Positions 13,840 to 29,800 of a DNA stretch of 64,000 nucleotides are shown here, piece by piece. Source of the DNA: Lottia gigantea (taxonomy: Eukaryota; Mollusca; Gastropoda; Lottiidae); contig NW_008709259.1 in NCBI RefSeq assembly GCF_000327385.1, forward strand, positions 1,257,070 through 1,321,069, given 5' to 3'. The notes under the pieces are model-generated. The model was given only the letters and a program-made list of their open reading frames with translations. It searched no databases and was not told where the DNA came from. A program made the translations under genes and the position numbers. The first letter of the stretch is position 1. Each line of letters begins with the position of its first letter.

Positions 13840-13960
13840 AAACGACGAGTCGTCTTGAAATAAAGGGAAAAATAAATCACACGATAACGTGCAAACAGTA
13901 GGAAAAGCTACGTTTCGGGACTAATCCCTGTATCAAGCGAAAATAACAAAAATAGACGAG
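13840..13960 (-). mobile_element. hammerhead-ribozyme-like relic, probably of a Penelope-like element or retrozyme
   Basis: Read on the minus strand, 13937-13911 gives CTTGATACAGGGATTAGTCC then CGAAACG. This is a GGGA/TCCC stem II with a four-base loop, followed by the invariant GAAAC of hammerhead ribozymes. The upstream CUGAUGA core is only partly preserved. Such motifs are known from termini of Penelope-like retroelements and retrozymes in molluscs. No reverse transcriptase frame is next to it, so it is a fragment. Confidence 0.45.
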
Positions 13961-14477
13961 AAAGGTACTGCCTCTATGACGAACAACACTAATTTTATAG
14001 TACACGATAGACACAGTTTAATATAGGATATTTAATGCATATTGAACAAAATAAAATGAAAAATAAGAAAAAAACAAAACAACTTCAACGTTTTAATTTT
14101 CTTTTCTCAAAGCAAGAATGAATATAATTGCAGACCATCCTTGCATTTGTTCCTAAGAGGTGTTTTGGAACCCATGTCCGTCTGTCGTTCTCCTCCCCAC
14201 GTTATTGATTTGTTTTCTGACTACAGAATTCTTCATAGTTTTTTTTTATAATACACGTTCGTCTTTTAAATTACTGGGTCAATTTTTACCCCTTTCGAAG
14301 AGTCTAATAAGATTTTGGCACTGTATTTCAGATATGCTGTCGATGACCTATATTCTCATCGATTGATCTATTAAACATTTGAAATTAATTTCATTATTTG
14401 AATCCCAGTATGTCAATTTCTATTATTTAAACCATGTTCCAGCTGATCAGTGTTAGTTAGTCTGTCGCAAACGCAAG

Positions 14478-17400
14478 ATGTTCGTTGTGATTATTATATT
14501 GGTGCTAATGGTAGTTGGATCTAGATCATCTGTTCCAAACGCTTACTTTCAAGAAAGGGAAAGATTTATTGCTCAGGAAAGATGCCAGAGGACCGGAAAT
14601 GACATAACATTGACTGAACGAGAGATTCGGGTAAACGAAAAGTTTATGAAAGAAAAGTTCCGAGTTACTGAAAGTTCCAGGCTCAATAACACCATATTCC
14701 CACCAGCACTGAATTTCTTTAAAACCAAGCCACTAATTGATGCCTCATCCATCTTTCACATGATCCGAGATATGCCGAAAGGTACGTTTTTCTTTTTATT
14801 TTTCATTGTTCAAAAGATATATTATAACAAAACTCGAATTTCGTAATATGTAATTTTACTGATACTCATATTGACGTTATCCACTTTTATTTTGTTCATT
14901 GTAATGTTAAAACTTTGTCTCTAAACTTGTGTATCAATGACACTGATAGAATCAATTTGCACCATTCAAATTTTCAGTTAAATGGTTCCCTAATTATCGA
15001 AATGCTTAATGTCGTCACTATCACAAAAGCTGCTGCTGATATCGAAGGGCGTTTGTGATAGTGACGTCATAAAACACCTAGATATAGTTTTCCTCACACA
15101 CACAAAAACAACTTAAAAAATCTCTAAATATCCATTAGATATATAAGTATTTGTTTAGGTGCTGCCTTGCATGTCCACAGTATGTCAATAGTATCTACGG
15201 ACTGGTTGGTTTACAATATTACATACAGGCCGCATTGTTACATGTGCCGAAATTCTGATGGGAAATACAAATTTCGTTTCTTTGATACTGCTCCGGAAAA
15301 CTCAGGTTTGTTATTTTTTTAGTGACGACATACATTCGATTAAATTTTATTTGACTCTCTAACGTTAAAAACTAAATAAGGTCCACCAAAAGAGTGTCTC
15401 TCTTCTTGGTGCTTATGGAAAATGAGAATATTATAATGTAAAGGATGCCAAAAGAAAAAGGCTATTGCGAAATTCATATCCAGGACCTAGACGGTATAGA
15501 GTTTGATCCCTGTAAGGATAATAACCTCAAATAATACACTGAAATATTCCAAGCTGGTCGGCAGGATGACATTGACAAAAACGTCGCTTGGATGGGACAA
15601 TAAATCTACGTTGCAGACTGAACTGTAACGATCTCTCGATATATAGAAATCGAGCGGTCCTGGCAAAACTGTATGTTGTTGCCCTTTCATTAGCCCAAAA
15701 CCCAGTTAAATCACATGAAGACTTAAGCGTCACATGTTAGATATTAAACTTCTATGTGATTACATTACAGATTGTCCGTGGATCTCAATAGCTCAATCAC
15801 GTCGTGAATCAAGGAATGTTAAAGCATTCGATCAAAGGTACAGTAAACAAATTTTCATGAATTTTTTTTTCTAAAATGAATGTAAACCTATTCTATCATA
15901 GTCAGTGAAGCAATTTCCCCCGAAGATTCGTCGTCATTTTCTTCTTACAGCCTCTATGACAAATTTTCGGTCGTGATTAGCGATCCAGAGATACAGCATG
16001 TTACAGTCAATGATGTATGGGATGATTTTGTAGAAGCTTTTACTATGATAGATGGTCTGATTCAGCACGCACCTGTTTTCCGAGATTATATTTGGGAGGC
16101 CATGAAACAATTCCAGGAAGACAATGTACAATATCTAGAAATAAGAGCTGATTTACCACATGTACGTAAATATTAGGTTGTTCTAGAAATAAGTTCAGCC
16201 TTCCTGGGTTGTTAACTCTCTGTCAGTGACGTTTGTCTGAAGGGTTGAAGGGGGTGAAATCGTGTACTTGCTGATTATAAAATTATCATTAAGACACAAG
16301 TCATATTCTGTATCGATGCCCTTAATAATTCTAAAATAGATTTTTTCTGTATTTTGAGCCCGTTTTCTCTGTGAGTAATGTGCCTCCTGAAGAAGGAATT
16401 GAAATGGACATATGCTTACTTCTTCAAAAGTACTGGTGTCATAAAGTCATAAGTCACATTCCTTATAGATGCCCTGTAAATATTCTAAAATTGAATTTAT
16501 TTTTCGTGGTGAATATAAAAGTTTTCATTTCGTTGTTAGCTATATGAACTTGATGGAAGAACTCACCCCAGACATTACGGTATGCAGATTTATCAGGAGC
16601 AGCTCAATTCTTATCGTGCTGAAAATCCCGACTTCAATGGTATCAAAGTTATTTTGGCTGGAAACAGGTATATTAATTATGAGATAAATACAGTTTTAAT
16701 TGTGAATGTGTCCTTGATTGAACATATTTATTTTTGCATTTGATCAAGAAAAGAAAGTAAGTAACAAGATTAACAACCTAGGTTCACTTAAAATCCTTCT
16801 ACCAGCTGATCCTTGGTCAAACCTCCCGGATTATCAGTACTTGTTTACAGTTGAGTCGACTTGAAACAAGAGAAAAGAAGTCTTCTTCCAATTCACCAGA
16901 CTTTCACACGCCGACTGAGATTAGAACCCATTAACACCATTTGTGCAACATAACCAAACAAATTACACCATGTAAAGTTTTTTTGGGTTTGAGACACATT
17001 TAGACTGGTATAGTGATAATGAACATAAATTAAAACTCATTAATCTTAAATGTCATTCTAAGCATGTTATTTAACATGAGCAACAATGACGTCTTCCGAA
17101 TCTATTGGTGATACATCCTCACGTAAAGTCGACGTGAAAGTTACTTTTCTCCTTCAGACATTTATCAACAAGTGAAATACGTGAAGATGTGGAGTTAGCC
17201 ATATCATTGATAGTTGCTTACCCCGATTTGATGGCAGGCTATGATCTGATATTTCAAGAAGGCAAGAGCAACCCTCATGTTTATTATATCAACGAACTGA
17301 TGCTACCAAGTTCCTATAGTCCACCTATTGATCTACGATTTTTCTTTCACTCAGGAGAAACGAGTAAGATTTTTCTCTCATTACCTACGTTCCAAACCCC

Positions 17401-19204
17401 TTTGCGTTTAACTGCTTTACATTCACATACTCAAATCGTCCAAGGTGAAATGTTTAATCTTCAGTCCAAGACATAGCGGATCAATTGATGATTTTCACGT
17501 AACTTTTCAGAAGTTAAAAAACTTGAGACGGAAGTTTGCATATATAAAATGTAATTTCATTAACTTTATGTTTTTATGTAAGACCTTCAATATTGTTTTT
17601 AGAACTCACTTAAAAATAATCCGATAATTTAGAAGTGTCATTTATTATTTTCGTCAATTGCTCTTGCTCGTGAACACATAGATGTATATCTAATAAATTC
17701 ATCTTAAATGGGGTATTCTATTTCTTATACACCTGAACAATAGATTGGCAAGGTACATCGATTGACGAGAACCTGATAGATGCTGTCCTGTTAAATTCTA
17801 CGAGAATTGGACATGGTTTCGCTGTCACAAAGCATCCTAATGTTTTGAAAATGGTTAAAGACCGAGATATAGCTATTGAACTGAATCCAATATCGAATCA
17901 GGTCTGTGAAATCTAATCTCTTTGGTCTCTATCAACAGTTATTGCTAGCATCGTTATTGCACTTCGCCACTTAATTACTTTGACTGAAAGCGTATTGGAT
18001 ATGGGCGTTTATATAATCTAAAAAAGAGCTATGGTAGTGAACATTGCTTGGTTAAGAATCCAAACTACCACTTGCACCGTCAGCCATTTTCTTTCAAATC
18101 GACGGTCTTGAGGTGTAAATACAAAAGCCTTCAGCACATAACTATTTCGTGATACTGACTTCAAGACATTGCCAGTAAATTTCCAATAATTTGGAAACAA
18201 TGCAAACGAAAATATGAAGAATACCCCTAGCATGAGTATTTTTATCATTGTACTTTAGATTGTCAAGGTCAAGAAGAATTGTGCATTATTTTGATTTCAC
18301 TCTAACATTGGTATATAGCATAGCATAGTCGGATTGGAAATTAGTATGATACAAAAATAGGCTTGATAATTCCTGAAGATTCAATAACCTTAAACATATG
18401 CTATAACAGGTTTTACACTTGGTGCATGATTTAAGAAACCATCCTGGTACGTTCCTGATAGCACAAAACTATCCAGTGGTAATAAGCTCGGATGCTCCAG
18501 CTGTTTGGGACGCAACACCATTATCTCATGACTTCTATGAGACATTTATGGCATTGTGTGGTCAAGACGATGATATTAGAATAATTAAACAACTAGCGCT
18601 TAACTCCATAAAGTAAGTATTTAAGGTTTTTTTTTTGTAGTGGAATATGAACTTTGATTGGGATTAAAATCTGTGGTATCTAATCGCTTAGATATCGACA
18701 ACCATGTGAACTATCCTACTAGATCATTGCATAGGAATATTAAACATAGCCGAATATCTTTTCTTGTTTTCTTTGCTGATATTTTAGGACTAATGACATC
18801 ACAAATCAGTATTTATGTGAAACAAAACTCAAATTCATCTGAAGTTAAATAAAGTCGTATAAGGCTTCTATTCCCTTATGACATAGTGGCTGACTTCGTA
18901 ATTGGTACCTTATGCATTGTACATCTGGATGTTCATTTCGTGGTTTTACAGTGTCTTACTAAACATGCGATCCATGATGGATGATCTAAGGAAATCATTC
19001 TTAAAATCATGCAAATAATGTAGCCAAAGTGTTTATAACGGAGCATTTGATTGGTTTTTAGATGACCTAGAACACCTAGATCTGCATTCCAATCAGACTG
19101 ATATTTTATGTTTCAGATACAGTGTTATGTCGACTGAAGAAAAGGCGCTGGCTGTAGAAATATTTAACCAGAGTTGGCTTAGATTCATCAACAAATATGC
19201 ATAA
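14478..19204 (+). CDS. ADA2: ADGF/ADA2-type secreted adenosine deaminase, copy A (active-site variant)
   Basis: Nine exons, all phase-consistent: 14478-14781, 15159-15305, 15771-15837, 15951-16161, 16540-16667, 17158-17363, 17744-17901, 18410-18612, 19117-19204; 503 aa, close to human ADA2 (511). Family reaction: adenosine to inosine, outside the cell. Residues 1-18 look like a signal peptide, followed by the ADA2-type N-terminal helical region. Zinc and catalytic motifs in order: LHVH (His106, His108), FHSGET (His350, Glu353; the usual HAGE has Ser here) and RIGHG (His378). The last motif is SSDAP, so Asp435 is kept but the next residue, Asp in nearly all adenosine deaminases, is Ala436. That Asp contacts the purine ring, so activity may be low or altered. 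Copy B has the normal SSDDP. No TATA box is obvious upstream. Confidence 0.95.
14940..15110. mobile_element. old foldback MITE in intron 1 of copy A
   Basis: The arms gtcgtcactatcacaaaag (about 15011) and cgtttgtgatagtgacgtc (about 15050) form a hairpin. The flank caatttgcaccattcaaatt and the segment gacgtcataaaacacctag match the foldback element at 2604-2923. Copy B keeps only the right half (about 21035-21095), so the insertion predates the gene duplication. Confidence 0.55.
15470..15725 (+). mobile_element. old SINE in intron 2 of copy A
   Basis: A diverged member of the window's SINE family. It has a B-box-like gagtttgatccctg, the body words cttggatgggacaataaa and cctggcaaa, and cattagccca near the 3' end. 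The same insertion sits at the same place in copy B (about 21530-21760), so it predates the tandem duplication. Confidence 0.65.
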
Positions 19205-19220
19205 AATAGCATATCCACAG

Positions 19221-19226
19221 AATAAA
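19221..19226 (+). promoter_or_regulatory. poly(A) signal of deaminase copy A
   Basis: AATAAA lies 17 bp after the stop codon. Copy B has AATGAA at the matching place, so its 3' end signal may differ. Confidence 0.55.
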
Positions 19227-19571
19227 AATTCATTTTCCATTTAATTGTTGAGTAATCCAAAAATACAAAAATGGATTTTAAAAATGATAAATCAAGTGTG
19301 TCTTCTTTATTAGTCTTTGCTGAAGATCCACATATGAAACGCTATAACTCACGACTACTGATCGTAATAATTTTTACGAAGTTCCTTCAAATGCAACTTT
19401 TTATGCTGTTATTATTCCAAAATCTTTTTGACAGGGAAGTCCAGTTGTAAAAACCCCCTGTTTCATTTCCAGTAAAAGCTGAGCTGCGGTACAAAAGTCG
19501 TCAGTTGAAAATTTAGACAAAAGTCAAAATGGCTACTGCTGAATTTTGTATATGATGATTTGGTTGTAAGG

Positions 19572-20383
19572 TTATGCAAATATTTTATCATCCATAAAGT
19601 TGTGTCTTGATATGTTTATTTGTATGCATTGTATACTGAGTCCTCCCTTCACAATACTTTCGTGGACATTTTGGTGCGTGTTGTTTTTTGGACTAAGCGA
19701 CTCTTGATAGTAGATTATCGTCAGCGAACCAATTGACGCATAACCTTTACGACCATTCCAACTCATGGTCTTGATCGGTGTCTTGGTTTCCCGACATCCC
19801 CCAACTCCTCCGCCTCTCCGACAAGTCATTTTGAGTCTTGATATTCACGAATTGGAAAACACGAAAATCTAAAAAGAAATAACACGGAGCGCTTACTATA
19901 ATTAACGATTAAACTCGACATAGTGGGGTGGTTAAATTTTGCTATCTTCACACTTACGATAATTATAGTCACAAAATTTTATGTTGAAAAATGAAAAGAT
20001 TATTTATTGTTTCGTTTCATCATACATATTAAGAACATTCCAATTTTTTATTGCAGCAAGCGTCAAGAAAACGAATGTCAAGGCTCAAAATGACTTGTCG
20101 GAGTGGTGGAGGAGTCGGAGGATGTCGGAGAAACCAAGACATTGGGTCTTGATCCTTTCTGATCAATAACCAAGGCCAAGAGAAAATGTTTAAACCGAGA
20201 GTGGATTGAATTCTTTATCCAGTTTCTTTGTATTTTTAAGGCGTCGTTATAGGTTATATCATGAACAGAATATCAACTACAGAACTTCAACTGAAACATT
20301 ACCTGGTCTTATCTCTTTTGATGTTACTCGGAGGATGGGGAACCTATTCCATCATTCAAAATCTTGGTCTTGATGCACTTTAG
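19572..20383 (+). pseudogene. relic of a glucose-6-phosphatase gene (intron 5 and part of exon 6)
   Basis: From 19572 the sequence follows 29356 onward (gttatgcaaatattttatca and on). The matching continues through the decayed extra exon, then the true exon 6 (acceptor ttatag, frame starting [10 protein letters not shown]) up to about residue 43 of that exon. At about 20383 it switches abruptly to the sequence that lies upstream of deaminase copy A. Exons 1-5 and 7 are absent. It is the truncated 3' end of the left duplication unit and cannot encode a phosphatase. Confidence 0.85.
19777..20144. mobile_element. 368-bp MITE with about 95-bp inverted ends and a 10-bp target duplication (Mutator-like)
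   Basis: The ends read GGTGTCTTGGTTTCCCGACA on the left and, as reverse complement of the right, CAATGTCTTGGTTTCTCCGA. Homology of the arms continues for about 95 bp past gacttgtcggag. The target duplication ggtcttgatc is at 19767-19776 and 20145-20154. The unoccupied site survives in the intact gene near 29665 (catggtcttgatcctttctg), which proves the insertion. A 9-10-bp duplication suggests the Mutator superfamily. Confidence 0.8.
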
Positions 20384-20640
20384 TCTTTTAAATTACTAGG
20401 TTAATTTTTTTACCCCTTTCGAAGAGTCCAATAAGATTTTGGCACTGTATTTCAGATATGCTGTCGATGACATATATTATTCTCATCGCTTGATCTATTA
20501 AACATTTGAAATTAATTTCGTTATTTGAATCCCAGTATGTCAATATCCGTTCAAAAGGTCAAAAATATACAAATTACAGTTTCTATTATTTTAACCATAT
20601 TCCAGCTGATCAGTGTTAGTTAGTCTGTCGCAAACGCAAG

Positions 20641-25493
<4,853 letters not shown>

Positions 25494-25819
25494 ACATCCA
25501 CAGAATGAAAGTTTATTTTTCAATTTTTTGTTATTATAGTAACTATAGTTGTGTAATCAAAAAAAAAAACGGATTTTAAAAATGATAAATCAGTTGTGTC
25601 TTCTTTATTTGTTGAGTTCATTTCCTTGCTGAAGATCCACATATCAGGAGCTGTAACTCGAAAATCCTTGATATGCAGCTTATTCTAATGTTATTATTCC
25701 AAAACTGTTTGACAAAGAAGTCCAGTTGTAATAACCCCCGGTTTCATTTCCAGTAGAGCTGAGTTGAGGTAGAAACGTCGTCAGTTCTAAGTTTAGACAA
25801 ACGTTAGACATTATTTTAA

Positions 25820-26136
25820 ATGGACAGGTGTGCCATTTTTGACCAATTATACCTCAGAAACGGGAATATTTTTAAAATTAAGGCAATCAGTGTTTACAGC
25901 CCATCGTCCAGATTTGAGCCTTCAAATCCATGTGGTTCTAGAATTATTCGTGTTTGAAAGTTAAAATGACGACACTGTCATATATAGAAAAATACATATG
26001 TAGAAATACGAAATAATTCCTAGTTTGAGATATTTCTGAAGGAATTATGCGATTTTCGAACATTTGTAGTACTTCTGAAGACCATTACATATATTCAAGG
26101 CTCAAATCAACCCCTTAAAATGGCGCAACTGTCTCT
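25820..26136. mobile_element. TTAA-type MITE, copy 1
   Basis: Flanked by TTAA at 25816-25819 and 26137-26140. Ends read ATGGACAGGTGTGCCA on the left and AGAGACAGTTGCGCCA as reverse complement of the right. The body shares tcagaaacggga, agcccatcg-cagatttgagcc and cctagtttgagatattt with the copies near 49.8 and 51.7 kb. The TTAA target suggests Kolobok or piggyBac. No transposase is present. Confidence 0.8.
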
Positions 26137-26809
26137 TTAATATGTAATAAGGAAATGAAGTTTATTTAATAATTTTTACTCTATTGACTCTATAAAACAA
26201 GAATGATAAATAGACGGGAAAATCACCATAAAATAAGAACTAAAATTTAACCTATTAATATTACAGTGGTCTGATTTTAAAGCAAAATGTTTGTTTTGAT
26301 TGTTATCTCCCTTGAACATTGATTATTGCATGACCAACTGAATATCTCCACGTGGATTTATGTAAGAATGGTGATTTAGTCAACGAGTTATTAGTGATAA
26401 TAATAGCTATTTCTCAGGTAATATCAATATATTGTATAAAATGCTGTGGAATGACTCTGGATTATTAGTAGATATTGATTTGCTCATAACGTTATAATTT
26501 TAGCTTTAGTTTAGACCTACACTTTAATACTTGGGCTGAATTTATATCTATGATCGGGATATTACATTTGCATTCTTGAAATTTACATAATTCGGTTCAC
26601 TTATGCTGATGTTTTAGGGATCTAAGGCCTAATATCGTAAATTATTGAAAACGCAAATTGAAAGGGAAGTAACAAGTATTAAACGTAAGCAAACAGACCA
26701 CTATTAAACCAAAGTTTTATTTATTTTCAATGCAACATATCACATTAAACAACAAAATTTTTGCATTTCATCCGGGACTTACATATGTTTTTAATTTTTC
26801 ATAGGTAGA

Positions 26810-29800
26810 ATGGATGATATTCACAAATATGGCATCTCAGTGATACAGACACTCCAAGGACATTTCAAGGTCTGCGCAGCTCACTCAAATGATTTTAAAA
26901 ACAAATAATAATATATAATTCTATACTGATTAATATAGGGTTTTAAGCATCACTATTATGCATGTATATACGATCTCAGAATTCTAAAAGATGGGTTCTC
27001 TTATATTTATTTATGAAAATGAAAATGCTAATACTTATATTAATAGAAAGAATAGGTGTTCTAATGACATGAAAAATACCAGTTTGTCTCACATGTCCAT
27101 AATTAATTCACGATTAACTAAATTAGAAAGAATTACATGCAGAATTCCAATCAGTGAATGATCAAGAAAGCTTAAAAAGTTGTTTATCCAGACTGTACAT
27201 ACATGGTCATTTATGATTAGAATTATTTGCAATAAGAACATAATAATATGATTAAGAATACATGATAATTCATTTGGAACACAATAAATTCAAAAGTTTG
27301 CTTCATTTGACGCTTAAAAATAAGGAAACCCATCTTTAAGTAGTTCCGTTTCGATTATGGCACTAAGAAAAAATTAAATTAAGAATTAATGACATATCCC
27401 ATGTACAACAGACTAATATTGACGTTCGTAAAGCGTTCGATCGTGTTTTCATCTTTTATTGGTATGAGTCTAATATGAAGCAAAATGATATTGGTAACAA
27501 ATAATGATGCAACTCAAATTATTACCGTAGGAAGCCTGAATTGCGACTGAAATAATACTCCATCCATTTGGAGTGGATCCAAATCATAGGAATTTTTATT
27601 TCAGAATGAGTCTTCTCATATGACATTGATCTCCCATCTAAGTGATCCAAAAAATGCATTCCTCATATATTTTCCTGTGGCATTCTGCCTTCATCAATCT
27701 GTTGGCAAACGGGTATTGTTAGTTGCCGCTGTTGCCGAGTGGTTGAATGCTGTGTTCAAGTGGTAAGTTTGTAACATAATTGTATTGGTGTCTCCGGCGG
27801 AAAACCATTACTAATAGTACCCAAAAAGATAGCTACCAAATTTTCAGTGCAGTAACTGACTTAAGTTTGTTTGGTAACAATTTTTTTTCTTCTTAGATTG
27901 AACTGTGGCATTTACATTCATTACGACATTCAAAAATGTTTTTATGTGTATCAGGGATATCTACATTTATTTTAGCTTCTATTAGTATCATGCCGATTTC
28001 TTGTTCGACGTGTGTGGTTCTTGCAATTCCAATAAAACATGAATCATAATGATGCAAATAAAAGAGTATAAAAATATACATACAAATATAGGCTAGAATA
28101 TCTATTGAAGCTTTTGTGAATAGATGGAAGTACTCTGCAAGAATTGTATTACCTCAGTATTTCATATTTCGCATGATGATTACGCAGGATTCTACATGGT
28201 GAAAGACCATATTGGTGGGTTTATGAATCCGGAGTATATGAATCGCCTCCAACATTAGATCAATTTGATATCACCTGTGAAACGGGGCCAGGTAGGCCTT
28301 TGTTAATATTCTTATCAAGCAAATAAACAAAAATTTAATATTTACATGTAGAGTGAAGCCAGATATAAATTTATCAGAAGACACGAACGAGCGTCCATGA
28401 ACTTCAATTGGATCTAAATATTCTTATATTGGATTCAATGGATTTGTTTTTTTAATTTGATGTTTTTCACTATCTGGACATTGTTCCGAAGCAAAATGCT
28501 TTCATGTTATGTCTGCATGTGTCACAGGTGCGAAGACTTGGCATCTTAAACAGATACAAGTTGTTGCCAAACTGTATCAACATTATGACTGCGAAGAGAT
28601 AGAGACCATTTTCGGTCATATTTTATTCACGTATGGTGACAATGACGAAGTCAATTTGTTCTTCACGAGCTTCATCAAAACCTGGGACACATTGCTAAAG
28701 TTTTTATCGAGTTAAATGTTTTTCTTAAAACTCGAGACTGTATTACACCACTATGTAGGCCGTGTTATTTATTTTGTACTACATTTGCTTAGATATGTTT
28801 GTTTTGTTTTCAGGAAGTCCTTCTGGACATTGTATGGTGACCTCTTCTGTGATCTACATTCTAGTATCAGATTTTATATTTTATAGTCGCATAAAAAGGT
28901 AATCTTTAACCCTTTGGATTAAGAGAAGGCGGAATGATGTTGACCTCGAACCCCGCTTGCTTTTGGGTTTTAAGTTGTAATGTTGGTATATTATGATATT
29001 TCTGTCTCAAAGACAAGAACGCGAGTATGTTAACGAATAAGATTTATTAGACCAACAATTAAGTTGAGTGGTGGGCGTTGATATTTTCTCAGTATGACTT
29101 GATGGTGAATTATATGCCGTTTTCTAATCTTTAACCCGAAATGGTGGTGACACAGAAGACCATTTTATGCAGTGTTATTTCTTAAGCTAATTCATTTCAG
29201 TGTAGTACTTCGTTGTATATTATGGATTGTTTACGGGTTAGTACTGGTGTTAGTATGTTTATCCAGATGTTTTATAGCTGCCCATTTCCCTCATCAGGTC
29301 ATTGCGGGAGTTATTGTTGGTACGTACAATCTGGTATATGAAGATATGCTTGCAAGGTTATGCAAGTATTTTATCATCCATAAAGTTGTGTCTTGATATC
29401 TTTATTGCATACCAATTCCTCCAGAATACATTACGTTTCGTACTCATATTTATGCTTGTTGTTTTGGACTGAACGACTCTTTATAGTAAATTATCGAAAG
29501 CAAATGTCTTTTGAAAGAGCGAACCAATCGGTGCATAATTGCTAGGTTTTTTTTAACACAGAATTAAATTTCAGAATATCAACTGAAACATTACCTAGTC
29601 TTATCTCTTCTGGTGCTACTAGGAGGATGGGGAACCTTTTCCGCCATTCCTAATCATGGTCTTGATCCTTTCTGATCAATAACCAAGGCCAAGAGAAAAT
29701 GTTTAAACCCAGACTGGATTAAATTCTTTATCCAGTTTCTTTGTATTTTTAAGGCGTCGTTATAGGTTATATCATGAACAGAATATCAACTACAGAACTT

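Larger units (their letters stand above)
14262..20383 (+). repeat. left unit of a tandem segmental duplication
   Basis: This unit runs from tcttttaaattactgggtca, 216 bp before the first deaminase ATG, to the truncated G6Pase exon relic. The right unit starts at about 20384 with the same words and runs to the matching point of G6Pase exon 6 near 29885. Exons are nearly identical. Introns differ by indels and point changes. The left unit has lost about 3.5 kb (the equivalent of about 25815-29345) and gained a MITE. Confidence 0.85.
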
